This document shows, one piece after another, positions 7,788 to 14,934 of a stretch of 64,000 bases of DNA. Position numbers and translations under genes: made by a program. Under the pieces are notes generated by a model, which did no database searches, was not told where the DNA came from, and was given only the letters and a program-made list of their open reading frames with translations. The DNA comes from Prevotella sp. (lineage in GTDB: Bacteria; Bacteroidota; Bacteroidia; Bacteroidales; Bacteroidaceae): the NCBI GenBank assembly GCA_017478025.1, contig JAFVGZ010000018.1:62001-126000 (forward strand), written 5' to 3'. Within the stretch, counting starts at the first letter, position 1. Every line of letters starts with the position of its first letter.

Positions 7788-9295
7788 ACTCTCAGCACAC
7801 CTTTCTGTAAGCCGAAGGCACGCCAGCGGTTGATAGCAGAATCGGGCTCGGTGGATTGCGGCTTGTTCTCCTCTATGTTCATCACATAGTCTATGTAGGC
7901 AGCAATAACGGCCATCGGCTCCGAGTCGTTCTTGAAGCCGCTGCGGGGCTTCAGGCGCTCCTGGTTGCGCTCTATGAAGTATGTATTGTAGTTACCGTTC
8001 TTGAAGTCCGGCACATCGATGATGCGACGCAGGTACCGGATGTTGGTGGTGAGGCCCGTAATCTTATACTCATACAGTACACGTCTCATGCGCTCTATGG
8101 CATACTCGCGGGTGACAGCCCACACGATGAGCTTTCCTATCATCGGGTCATAGTGTACGGGAATCTCATATCCCTCGTAGCAATGAGAGTCAACACGCGT
8201 TCCTATGCCCTGCGGCACGCTCAGCTGCTGTATGACTCCGGGCGAAGGCATGAAGTTGTGTTCCGTGTCCTCAGCACAGATTCGGCACTCGATGGCGTGT
8301 CCATGCTGGCGTATCTCCTCCTGCCTGAAGCGCAGGGGCATACCGTCGGCTATGCGTATCTGCTCCTTTACCAGGTCAACGCCAACAACCTCTTCGGTTA
8401 TGGGGTGCTCCACCTGCAGGCGGGTGTTCATCTCAAGGAAGTAGAAATGGTGGTACTTATCCACAAGGAACTCTATCGTTCCGGCTCCGACATAGCCCAC
8501 GGCCTTTGCTGCTGCTACGGCTTTGGCACCCATCTCCATGCGCAGATTGTAGTCGATGAAGGGTGAAGGGCTCTCCTCTACTATCTTCTGATGGCGGCGC
8601 TGCACGGAGCATTCGCGGTCAAAGAGGTGTACCACGTTGCCCTGCTGGTCGCCGAGAATCTGGAACTCGATGTGGTGCGGCTCCTCCACAAACTTCTCGA
8701 TATACACGGTATCATCTCCGAAGCCTGCCATTGCCTCGCTCTTTGCAGCCTCATACATCTCCCGTACTTCGCTCTCCTCGTGGATGAGGCGCATACCCTT
8801 ACCGCCGCCACCCATAGAAGCCTTGAGCATCACGGGGAAACCAATCTCTTTTGACACGGCGATAGCCTCCTCTACGCTCTTCAAGGGCTGCTCCGTTCCA
8901 GGTACTACCGGCACTCCGGCCTCTATCATCTTCTTACGGGCGCTTATCTTATCACCCATCTCCTCCATCGTCTCAGGGCGGGGACCGATGAAGATAATGC
9001 CCTCAGCCTCACAACGGCGGGCAAACTCTGCATTCTCGCTGAGGAAGCCGTAGCCGGGATGAATGGCATCAGCTCCGTGCTTCTTCGCTGCTGCGATGAT
9101 ACGATCTATGTTCAGATAACTCTCGCTACTTGCTGCAGGGCCTATACACTCAGCCTCATTAGCAAAGAGCACGTGGCGCGAGGTGCGGTCGGCGGTACTA
9201 TAGACAGCAACGCTACGGATGCCCATCTCATAGCAGCTTCGCATGACGCGCAACGCTATCTCGCCACGATTTGCAATTAGAATTTTCTTTATCAT
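7784..9295 (-). CDS. accC: Biotin carboxylase subunit of acyl-CoA carboxylase
   Basis: This ATP-grasp enzyme of 503 residues carboxylates protein-bound biotin with bicarbonate and ATP. The N-terminus KKILIANRGEIALRVMRSC is the classical biotin-carboxylase start. The Gly-rich ATP loop KASMGGGGKGMRLIH is at about 158-173, and FLEMNTRLQVEHPITEEV carries the metal and catalytic residues. The C-terminal tail of about 50 residues beyond the AccC core is usual in PCC-type subunits. It heads a carrier and carboxyltransferase set, downstream of an NhaC antiporter by 52 nt. The symbol is used in the family sense; the complex is probably propionyl-CoA carboxylase rather than the fatty-acid enzyme. Confidence 0.93.
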   Translation of the reverse strand: MIKKILIANRGEIALRVMRSCYEMGIRSVAVYSTADRTSRHVLFANEAECIGPAASSESYLNIDRIIAAAKKHGADAIHPGYGFLSENAEFARRCEAEGIIFIGPRPETMEEMGDKISARKKMIEAGVPVVPGTEQPLKSVEEAIAVSKEIGFPVMLKASMGGGGKGMRLIHEESEVREMYEAAKSEAMAGFGDDTVYIEKFVEEPHHIEFQILGDQQGNVVHLFDRECSVQRRHQKIVEESPSPFIDYNLRMEMGAKAVAAAKAVGYVGAGTIEFLVDKYHHFYFLEMNTRLQVEHPITEEVVGVDLVKEQIRIADGMPLRFRQEEIRQHGHAIECRICAEDTEHNFMPSPGVIQQLSVPQGIGTRVDSHCYEGYEIPVHYDPMIGKLIVWAVTREYAIERMRRVLYEYKITGLTTNIRYLRRIIDVPDFKNGNYNTYFIERNQERLKPRSGFKNDSEPMAVIAAYIDYVMNIEENKPQSTEPDSAINRWRAFGLQKGVLRV

Positions 9296-9347
9296 TATTA
9301 ATATGTTTATGTTCTACGTTTCAACGTTTCGGCATTTTTACGTGCTT

Positions 9348-10625
9348 CTATGCCTCGGCGCTATCATATTTCACTTGTTTTCTCGGTCTCAGCACTATGT
9401 CGCCCAGGGCGAAGAGGCAGAGGAGGTAGGGGTAGTAGAGATGGGGGATGATCTCTATGGGATTGATGCCTGCGAGGGCTCCGCCCATGAGCATCTGCGC
9501 GCCGTAGGGGATGATGCCCTGCATGATGCATGAGAAGGTGTCGAGGATGCTTGCCACTCGCCTGGGGTCGAGGGAGAAGCGATTGGAGATGTCCTTTGCT
9601 ATGCCCGATACGGTTATGATGGCAACGGTATTGTTTGCCGTGCAGAGGTCCGTGACGCTTACCAGAGCGGCGATGCTGAGCTCTGCCGAGCGTGGTGAGC
9701 TGACATGCTTCATGATACGGTTCATCAGGTAGCGTATGCCTCCGTTGGCACGGATAGTCTCGAGCACGCCTCCGGCAAGCATGGTGACGATGATGAGTTC
9801 GCCCATACCCATGATGCCTTTGCCCATTACCATCATCCACGAGATGAACGAGTAGTCACCATAGAGCATACCGATGATGCCGCAGAGCATGGTGCCTATG
9901 ACCAGCACGATGAGCACGTTGAGACCCATTATAGCCGTCACGAGCACCACGAGATAGGGCAGCACCTTGAAGGGATTGACCGTCGGCACGGTGTTGGCAT
10001 TCTCTACGGAATGGCTCATGAAGGCATAGACCACGAAGGCTATGATGGCGGCAGGGGCGGCGATGCGTATGTTGGTCCTGAACTTATCGCTCATGCGACA
10101 GCCCTGCGACTGGGTGGCGCAGACGGTGGTGTCGGAGATGAACGACAGATTGTCGCCAAAGAACGCGCCTCCCACAACGATGGCGGCGGTAAAGCCCAAC
10201 GGCTCGTAGAGTATCTGGGCTATGCCCACGGCAATAGGCATGAGGGCTACGATGGTGCCAACGCTCGTGCCGATGCTCAGGGATATGACCGCAGCAGCAA
10301 GGAAGAGGCCCGGCAACACCATGCTGGCAGGCAGGATGGAGAGTGTCAGGTTTACTACTTCGTTGACGCTACCCATCTCCTTGGCCGACGAGGAAAAGGT
10401 GCCGGCAAGGATGAATATCCATATCATCAGCAGCAGATTGCTTGAACCCGCACCGCGGCTGAAGACATTGAAACGATGCTTCAGGGAGCCGCGACTGACT
10501 ATGATAGCCACGACGGATGTGAGCATGAAGGCTACCGTGATGGGTATCTTGTAGAAGTCACCGGCGTATATGGAGCTTCCGAGATAGAAGGTAGCGAAGA
10601 ATATGAGTGGTAAGAGTGCGCGCAT
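9348..10625 (-). CDS. NhaC-family Na+/H+ antiporter
   Basis: The product is about 425 residues, polytopic, with NhaC/ArsB-type features: GTSVGTIVALMPIAVGIA, GGAFFGDNLSFISDTTVCATQSQGC and VTDLCTANNTVAIITVSGIA. It exchanges Na+ for H+ at the inner membrane. An open frame extends upstream to 10853, but that extension is encoded by the 7-bp repeats (SSLLILHSSLFTLNSSLFTL). I therefore place the start at 10625 (MRALLPLIFFATFYLG), where the first membrane segment begins. The gene precedes the acyl-CoA carboxylase set by 52 nt; a functional link to sodium-coupled metabolism is plausible but not shown. Confidence 0.88.
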   Translation of the reverse strand: MRALLPLIFFATFYLGSSIYAGDFYKIPITVAFMLTSVVAIIVSRGSLKHRFNVFSRGAGSSNLLLMIWIFILAGTFSSSAKEMGSVNEVVNLTLSILPASMVLPGLFLAAAVISLSIGTSVGTIVALMPIAVGIAQILYEPLGFTAAIVVGGAFFGDNLSFISDTTVCATQSQGCRMSDKFRTNIRIAAPAAIIAFVVYAFMSHSVENANTVPTVNPFKVLPYLVVLVTAIMGLNVLIVLVIGTMLCGIIGMLYGDYSFISWMMVMGKGIMGMGELIIVTMLAGGVLETIRANGGIRYLMNRIMKHVSSPRSAELSIAALVSVTDLCTANNTVAIITVSGIAKDISNRFSLDPRRVASILDTFSCIMQGIIPYGAQMLMGGALAGINPIEIIPHLYYPYLLCLFALGDIVLRPRKQVKYDSAEA

Positions 10626-10627
10626 TA

Positions 10628-10765
10628 AGTGAAGAGTGAAGAGTGAAGAATTAAGAGTGAAGAGTGAAGAGTGAAGAATTAAGAGTGAAGAATTAACCTT
10701 GCCAGCCGGGACATTCTCCAAGGGTTGAGAGATGAGGGGTGAGGGATGAGGGGTGAGGGATGAGG
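10628..10765. repeat. Composite repeat: two 7-bp-period arrays around a shared core
   Basis: Ten 7-bp units (AGTGAAG/AATTAAG) run from 10628 to 10697. A core of about 26 bp follows (GCCAGCCGGGACATTCTCC), then six units of GRTGAGG type at 10724-10765. The same order of parts occurs at 12513-12608, on the far side of the peptidase and DUF486 genes. The rest of the gap to 10878 shows no gene. Confidence 0.85.
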
Positions 10766-10878
10766 GTCTGATTGCTAATTGTAATGTCTTCTGACTCCTT
10801 CCAACTCCTTTTAGCTCGGCACTCTGTGACGCTTGCGTAGCATAGCAGAGCAAGAACTTCTTATCACTCCTTATAAAA

Positions 10879-12084
10879 TTACTTTCCTAATTTGTTAAGG
10901 ATGTCCTTGGGCACGGCGTTTTTGTTGACCATAAAGTCCATTGTCTTGGCTATGATATAGTTCTTGGACATATACCAGATGCCCTTGTAGTCGCCTGTCT
11001 CGCCCCAGGAGTTCTTTACCATATAGTACTCACGGCCGTTCTGGTCTTTCGCTATGCCATAGATCAGCATGCCGTGATCGTCGGTCAGCTCCCAGTTGTC
11101 GAACTCCTCCTGACGCTTCTCCTGCGACGGAGTCAGCTCCGGCACATTCACTCCGAGATCCTTCACCTTGCTCTTACGGTCCTTTGCCTCAAGCTTCAGC
11201 CACTTGGCCATATCAGAGCCTTCGATGTCGAGGAACTTCTTGGTATCTACGAGCACGGCCAGTCCTTCGCGTGAGAAGCCGTCATCACTCACGTCGCCGC
11301 CCCAGGCTACGGTATAGCCCTGCATGACGGCATTGTCGATGATGCGCTCAAGGCAATCCATAGGCACATTCCATGATGGGCCCTGACGCCAGTTGTCCTG
11401 CACCTCAACGGCAAACTCCGTCCAGAAGGGATGGTGGGTGTAGGAGGTAAAGGAATAGTAATCATCCCAGTTCAGGCCAAGCGAAGCGGCAAATGACTGT
11501 GGCGTGTATTTCTTTCCCTCGTAGGTGAACGTCTCAGGCACGGTACCGAGATAAGCGTCTATGATGCCCTGCAGACCTTTCTTCCATGCGGGGGTGAGGC
11601 GTTTGTTTGATGTTTTGGCAAGTGTACGCACATAGGCAGGCATCACCTGAAAGAACTCCGAGAAGTTGTTGAGTGTGTCGCCATACATAGTGCCGGGCAG
11701 AGCCATCGCCTCCTCTGGGCATATGCCATAGTTCTTGAGGACATACAGCACATCGTAGGCAGAGCCGCCCTGCTCAAACTGCATGTCCCCGTGCAGGCGT
11801 ACCGTCATGATGGCGCGGTCCATATAGTTTTTGTTGGTCACAAACATCTCGCTCAGGTTGTAGGTCTTGCCGCTCTTGCGCAGTATCTCTGACTCAAAGA
11901 AAGAGAGAGTAGAGTAATCCCAGCAGGTGCCGGACTTGCTCTGGTTCTTGATACTCGTAATGGGATTTTGCTTTACGATGGTGAATACGGGCTTGTTGGC
12001 TGCCGTATCGGTGGTCAGGCTGTCAGCAGCATAACCGGAGATGCTGATGCAGAGAAGAAGTAGGTTGAGTATGAGATTTTTCAT
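10879..12084 (-). CDS. Secreted C1B cysteine peptidase (aminopeptidase C / bleomycin-hydrolase family)
   Basis: This 401-residue protein begins with a signal peptide ending near SGYAA, so it acts outside the cytoplasm, unlike typical cytosolic PepC. The papain-fold triad is visible: Cys54 in QSKSGTCWDYS, His337 in DDHGMLIYG and Asn358 in VKNSWGETGDY. The C-terminal residues MVNKNAVP fit the C1B family, where the tail reaches into the active site to give aminopeptidase activity. It lies 15 nt downstream of the DUF486 gene and probably shares its transcript. The family assignment is firm; the substrate is unknown. Confidence 0.92.
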   Translation of the reverse strand: MKNLILNLLLLCISISGYAADSLTTDTAANKPVFTIVKQNPITSIKNQSKSGTCWDYSTLSFFESEILRKSGKTYNLSEMFVTNKNYMDRAIMTVRLHGDMQFEQGGSAYDVLYVLKNYGICPEEAMALPGTMYGDTLNNFSEFFQVMPAYVRTLAKTSNKRLTPAWKKGLQGIIDAYLGTVPETFTYEGKKYTPQSFAASLGLNWDDYYSFTSYTHHPFWTEFAVEVQDNWRQGPSWNVPMDCLERIIDNAVMQGYTVAWGGDVSDDGFSREGLAVLVDTKKFLDIEGSDMAKWLKLEAKDRKSKVKDLGVNVPELTPSQEKRQEEFDNWELTDDHGMLIYGIAKDQNGREYYMVKNSWGETGDYKGIWYMSKNYIIAKTMDFMVNKNAVPKDILNKLGK

Positions 12085-12099
12085 TATATGAGTGTTTTA

Positions 12100-12456
12100 T
12101 TATTCCAAGAAAACGAAATATACGGCTGCCACGAGGCATATAAACGCCACGAAATGATTCCAATGCAGCTGCTCGCCCTGAAACATCATGCCTGCGATGA
12201 CGGTAAAGACAGTCAGGGATATCACCTCCTGAATGACCTTCAGCTGCATGAGGGTGAAGGGGCCTCCGTTGCCCACGAAGCCTATTCTGTTTGCCGGCAC
12301 CTGTAGAGAATACTCCGCCAGCGCTATGCCCCACGAGAAAAGGATGACCCCGATGAGCGGCCAATGGGTGGAAATGTTCATCTCAGACAGTTTCAGGTGC
12401 CCGTACCAGGCTAAAGTCATGAAGATATTTGACCCTATCAGCAGGACAACCGTCAT
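12100..12456 (-). CDS. DMT-superfamily small membrane protein (DUF486)
   Basis: The product is about 118 residues with four hydrophobic segments. The motifs LIGSNIFMTLAWYGHLK, GIALAEYSLQVPANRIG and GPFTLMQLKVIQEVISL are those of DUF486, a small drug/metabolite-transporter-like family of unknown substrate. An upstream in-frame Met at 12495 would add 13 polar residues (ITPHLPHLSSPF). The family normally starts right at the first membrane segment, so the Met at 12456 is preferred. The gene is immediately upstream of the secreted peptidase on the same strand. Confidence 0.85.
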   Translation of the reverse strand: MTVVLLIGSNIFMTLAWYGHLKLSEMNISTHWPLIGVILFSWGIALAEYSLQVPANRIGFVGNGGPFTLMQLKVIQEVISLTVFTVIAGMMFQGEQLHWNHFVAFICLVAAVYFVFLE

Positions 12457-12512
12457 GAATGGCGACGAAAGATGAGGTAGGTGTGGAGTTATCATTGAAT
12501 GTTGATGGGTTG

Positions 12513-12757
12513 AGTGAAGAGTTTAAAGTGAATAGTGAAGAGTGAAGAGTGAAGAATTAACCTCGCCAGCCGAGACTTTCTCCAAGGGTTTAGAGATGAG
12601 GGGTGAGGGTTAAGCTTTGAGTGTTAAGCGTTGGCATCCCGTAGGGCCGTAATCAGTAAGCGTCGCACTATGAATTTTGAATTATTAATTTTTAATTTAA
12701 TCCGCCCGAGCGTCGCACTATGAATTTTGAATTTTGAATTATTAATTTTTAATTTAC
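12513..12757. repeat. Second composite repeat and duplicated AT-rich 7-bp arrays
   Basis: Seven AGTGAAG-type units (12513-12561) are followed by GCCAGCCGAGACTTTCTCC and GRTGAGG-type units (12595-12608), matching 10628-10765. Further 7-bp units (GTTAAGC, TTTGAGT) continue to 12629. Then CGTCGCACTATGAATTTTGA occurs twice, 50 bp apart (12661 and 12711). Each copy leads into 7-bp units ATGAATT, TTGAATT, ATTAATT, TTTAATT. The last unit overlaps the stop codon of the NusG-like gene. Confidence 0.85.
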
Positions 12758-13392
12758 TCTATCAGTTCATACATTTTGCGCGGTATGTAGTCGGCCTCTG
12801 CTACTATGAGCCCGTCTATGTCAAAGTGTATCTTCTTGTTCTTGTTCTTCTTTCCTATGCGCCTCACTACGGCCTCCATTCCCTTGAACGGACCGTCAAC
12901 GAAGCGGACACGCTTGCCATAGTGACGGAACATCTCCTCGTATGGGATGAGCGTGATATGCTCCTTGCCAAGCTCAACGACCTTGATAAACTGCTCCATC
13001 TCCTTCTTTGGCACCACAATGATGCGGCGCAACGACAAGTTCTCGAAATAGGTAGGATTGCTCACTCCGTCCTCACGGCTGCCGTAGGTCATGAAGCGCA
13101 TATACGACAGAGGCTCGCCACCATTCTTCAGCTCGCGCACTTCCGTGCGTGTACCATAGACAAAGACAAGGTTTGAGATTATCGGCACCTCCTTCACTAC
13201 GGCGCTGTCCTGCCCCTTTCCGTTATTAGGGGCAACCGTTTCGCGCGAGGGTACGAAATGCTTCACGCCACGGGCATGCAGGCTCTCGGCCACGACGATG
13301 CCGCGACCATAGCTCACACGCATGGGAAACCAATAACTGTTGCCATCATCGGGCATATTGGCATGCAGGGATGTTACCTCCTCACACTTCAT
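12754..13392 (-). CDS. NusG-like transcription antiterminator, UpxY type
   Basis: The protein has 212 residues. The N-terminal NusG domain (YWFPMRVSYGRGIVVAESL, VPIISNLVFVYG) and C-terminal KOW region (KRVRFVDGPFKGMEAVVRRI) match the specialised NusG paralogues of Bacteroidetes. Those paralogues, such as UpxY, let RNA polymerase read through long polysaccharide operons. Its own gene is not inside a glycan locus. The large polysaccharide operon starts 4.7 kb away on the opposite strand, behind a leader of about 200 nt, so it could be the target; that link is inference. A promoter with TTG and TACCTTCG boxes lies just upstream (13410-13439). Confidence 0.85.
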   Translation of the reverse strand: MKCEEVTSLHANMPDDGNSYWFPMRVSYGRGIVVAESLHARGVKHFVPSRETVAPNNGKGQDSAVVKEVPIISNLVFVYGTRTEVRELKNGGEPLSYMRFMTYGSREDGVSNPTYFENLSLRRIIVVPKKEMEQFIKVVELGKEHITLIPYEEMFRHYGKRVRFVDGPFKGMEAVVRRIGKKNKNKKIHFDIDGLIVAEADYIPRKMYELIE

Positions 13393-13409
13393 TTTTTCAT
13401 TTTTGGGCG

Positions 13410-13439
13410 CGAAGGTACTGCTTTTTTTTGAATTGGCAA
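13410..13439 (-). promoter_or_regulatory. Housekeeping-type promoter of the NusG-like gene
   Basis: On the minus strand TTG (13439-13437) and TACCTTCG (13417-13410) are 19 nt apart, close to the Bacteroidetes -33/-7 consensus (TTTG, TAnnTTTG). The start codon is about 18 nt beyond the -7 box, so the leader is very short. Confidence 0.6.
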
Positions 13440-13478
13440 AATGTACATAATAAATAAGGTGTAAAATACAGCAAAGAC

Positions 13479-13513
13479 TGACAGTTTGTCATGCACAGCT
13501 GCCAGATTGTCAT
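13479..13513 (+). promoter_or_regulatory. Paired TGNCAGNTTGTCAT sites upstream of the hsp20 promoter
   Basis: TGACAGTTTGTCAT (13479-13492) and TGCCAGATTGTCAT (13500-13513) are 21 bp apart start to start, two helical turns, and each is a partial palindrome. They end 12 bp before the sigma-54-like core. That is close for enhancer sites but suits an activator or heat-shock regulator bound as two dimers on one face. Confidence 0.55.
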
Positions 13514-13525
13514 ACTAAGGGCACG

Positions 13526-13540
13526 TGGCACGCCCGTTGC
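13526..13540 (+). promoter_or_regulatory. Sigma-54 (-24/-12) promoter of hsp20
   Basis: TGGCACGCCCGTTGC matches the RpoN consensus TGGCACG-N4-TTGC exactly, with GG and GC dinucleotides at the right spacing. The predicted transcript starts near 13552, giving an 83-nt leader that ends in a perfect Shine-Dalgarno sequence. Confidence 0.75.
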
Positions 13541-13620
13541 CATTATACAGAGCGAAAGCCGCAAGGCTGATAAGCAAACAAATAAAACAAAAAGAAAACT
13601 TACAAACCAATAAAACATTT

Positions 13621-13627
13621 AAGGAGG
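13621..13627 (+). promoter_or_regulatory. Strong Shine-Dalgarno sequence of hsp20
   Basis: AAGGAGG lies 7 nt before the ATG at 13635. This is a full anti-16S match, unusual in a group where most genes in this window show no such sequence. It suggests high translation of the heat-shock protein and fixes the start codon. Confidence 0.8.
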
Positions 13628-13634
13628 AAAAATT

Positions 13635-14060
13635 ATGAACACTATCACAAAAAACAACTGGTTCCCAACAATGATGAACGATTTCTTCTTCAATGACTTT
13701 ATGCCAAAGACCCAATCGCAATATACCACCCCAAAGATGAACATCACCGAGACCGACGGCGCCTTTGAGATAGAGCTGGCTGCCCCAGGTATGACAAAGG
13801 ATGATTTCACCATCCATCTGACCGACAATAACACTCTGGAGCTGAAGATGGAGAAGAAGCAGAGCAACGAGGAGAAGAAGGACGACAAGTCTTACCTGCG
13901 CAAGGAGTTCAGCTATCAGAGCTACGCACAGACGTTCACCCTGCCTGACACGATAGCCAACGATGACATCAAGGCAACAATGGCAGACGGAATCCTGACC
14001 ATCACACTCCCAAAGAAGGAAGAGAAACCAAAGGTTGACAAGATGATTGAAATCCTCTAA
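13635..14060 (+). CDS. Hsp20/alpha-crystallin small heat-shock protein
   Basis: This 141-residue ATP-independent holdase binds unfolding proteins in the cytoplasm. The alpha-crystallin domain covers about residues 35-135. It includes ITETDGAFEIELAAPGMTKD, a Lys/Glu-rich middle (KKQSNEEKKDDK) and the terminal strand MADGILTITLPKKEE, where GxLxxxLP is the family signature. The start is fixed by AAGGAGG 7 nt upstream. It is monocistronic: a sigma-54-like promoter lies 95 nt upstream and a hairpin terminator follows. The last 30 nt including the stop are tandemly duplicated just after the gene. Confidence 0.95.
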   Translation: MNTITKNNWFPTMMNDFFFNDFMPKTQSQYTTPKMNITETDGAFEIELAAPGMTKDDFTIHLTDNNTLELKMEKKQSNEEKKDDKSYLRKEFSYQSYAQTFTLPDTIANDDIKATMADGILTITLPKKEEKPKVDKMIEIL

Positions 14061-14094
14061 ACCCAAGGTTGACAAGATGATTGAGATCCTCTAA
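14027..14094. repeat. Tandem duplication of the hsp20 3' end
   Basis: A 34-bp unit ending in the stop codon (AAGGTTGACAAGATGATTGA...CTCTAA) occurs at 14027-14060 and again at 14061-14094 with only two or three mismatches. The second copy lies wholly outside the reading frame. Confidence 0.9.
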
Positions 14095-14112
14095 GCCTAA
14101 CCCCGACACATC

Positions 14113-14151
14113 AATCCCCGTCACGACACCTGTGGCGGGGATTGTTTGTTT
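14113..14151 (+). terminator. Terminator after hsp20
   Basis: AATCCCCGTCAC pairs with GTGGCGGGGATT around a short loop and is followed by TGTTTGTTTA. Confidence 0.8.
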
Positions 14152-14176
14152 ATACCCCTCGCCTGCTTCCCTTCCA

Positions 14177-14287
14177 GATGTGAGTAACTTCCCTTGGCGA
14201 GATGAGTAACTTCCCTGCCGGAGGTGAGTAACTTCCCTTGGTGAGATGAGTAATTTCCCTTGTCGAGATGAGTAACTTCCCTAACGA
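14177..14287. repeat. Five-unit array of GAGTAACTTCCCT repeats
   Basis: Five units of 20-24 bp, each built as GATGAGTAACTTCCCT plus a variable tail (TGGCGA, GCCG, TGGTGA, TGTCGA, AACGAC). The core AGTAACTT recurs in the intergenic array at 44720-44797, and its complement AAGTTACT lies inside the array at 3311-3386. Confidence 0.85.
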
Positions 14288-14315
14288 CTAAGTAATTCGC
14301 TCGACTTTCGCGAGT

Positions 14316-14504
14316 GCGCCCTGAAGGGGCAAAAGCATTTAGCCCAGGGCAGCGCCCTGGGTTTCTACGTGATGTGTAGCCACGCCCTGTAAGGGCAGCA
14401 GAGTCCTTTGCCTATTGTTCTGCTGCCCCTACAGGGCGTGATTACTGATTGCCTTTGTACCCAGGGCGTTGCCCTGGGCTAAATGCTTTTGCCCTTTCAG
14501 GGCG
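14316..14504. repeat. Nested long inverted repeat (possible REP/MITE-like element)
   Basis: Outer arms of about 47 bp (14316-14362 and 14459-14504) are complementary with about two mismatches and contain AGCCCAGGGC and GCCCTGGGT, themselves palindromic. Inner arms of 21 bp (14381-14401 and 14420-14440, CACGCCCTGTAAGGGCAGCAG) pair with one mismatch. The whole could form one long hairpin or a cruciform. No transposase gene adjoins. Confidence 0.9.
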
Positions 14505-14600
14505 CGCTAACGTAGAGCAGCGGAGCAAGCGGCCTTAGGGCCGAGCGCAGGGCGCGCTAACGTAGAGCAGCAGAGCAAGCGGCCTTAGGGCCGAGCGCAG
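14501..14600. repeat. Two tandem 50-bp repeats
   Basis: GGCGCGCTAACGTAGAGCAG begins a 50-bp unit at 14501 and again at 14551, differing by about one base. Each contains the palindrome GGCCTTAGGGCC. The first unit shares its start with the right arm of the adjacent inverted repeat. Confidence 0.9.
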
Positions 14601-14634
14601 GGCTCACAAGCATAATTCATAATGCATAATTTGT

Positions 14635-14752
14635 GAAATTCTTCGCACATTACTTTCTTTTTAGCGGTGCTCAGGCGAGCAAAGCTCGGAACGGGAAATT
14701 CTTCGCACATTATTTATCTTTAGCGGAGCTCAGGCGAGCACAGCTCGGAGCG
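14635..14752. repeat. Two imperfect direct repeats of about 58 bp
   Basis: GAAATTCTTCGCACATTA begins a unit at 14635 and again at 14695. Both continue through AGCGG(T/A)GCTCAGGCGAGCA and AGCTCGGA. Confidence 0.85.
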
Positions 14753-14759
14753 TGGTTTG

Positions 14760-14795
14760 TTTTTTTGCATATCTCAAGACTTAATCGTACCTTTG
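14760..14795 (+). promoter_or_regulatory. Upstream duplicate of the clpS promoter
   Basis: A 36-bp stretch identical to 14883-14918, including TTTGCATATCTCAAGACTTA and TACCTTTG. If active it would give a clpS transcript with a leader about 120 nt longer. Confidence 0.6.
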
Positions 14796-14882
14796 GCTGC
14801 GCCTTAGTTCTTGCGCTCCAGCAGGTGCTCAGGCGCTTCACGGAATCCTCCGTCTTGGACATGCAATAAAAAATGCACGCAC

Positions 14883-14918
14883 TTTTTTTGCATATCTCAA
14901 GACTTAATCGTACCTTTG
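14883..14918 (+). promoter_or_regulatory. Promoter of clpS-clpA
   Basis: TTTG (14887-14890) and TACCTTTG (14911-14918) are 20 nt apart, the Bacteroidetes housekeeping pattern. The ATG is at 14935, so the leader is only about 12-15 nt. Confidence 0.8.
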
Positions 14919-14934
14919 CATAAAAGATTCTGAT

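Larger units (their letters stand above)
14152..14934. other. Repeat-packed intergenic region between hsp20 and clpS
   Basis: About 780 bp with no credible gene; it is almost entirely repeats. In order: five direct units of GAGTAACTTCCCT type (14177-14287), a long nested inverted repeat (14316-14504), two 50-bp direct repeats (14501-14600), short 7-bp units (14611-14631), a duplicated segment of about 58 bp (14635/14695) and a duplicated clpS promoter (14760/14883). Confidence 0.85.

Noticed and set aside
5614-9295. Na+-pumping methylmalonyl-CoA decarboxylase
   Set aside because: The membrane beta subunit and small gamma subunit are missing and a biotin carboxylase is present, so an ATP-dependent carboxylase fits better. 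NhaC nearby is not a pump subunit.
10626-10853. N-terminal extension of the NhaC antiporter
   Set aside because: The extra 76 codons come from 7-bp repeats open on that strand and encode Ser/Leu/His low complexity; the first membrane helix starts at 10625.
14177-14287. CRISPR array
   Set aside because: Units are 20-24 bp with tails of only 4-8 nt; there are no spacers of regular length and no cas genes.
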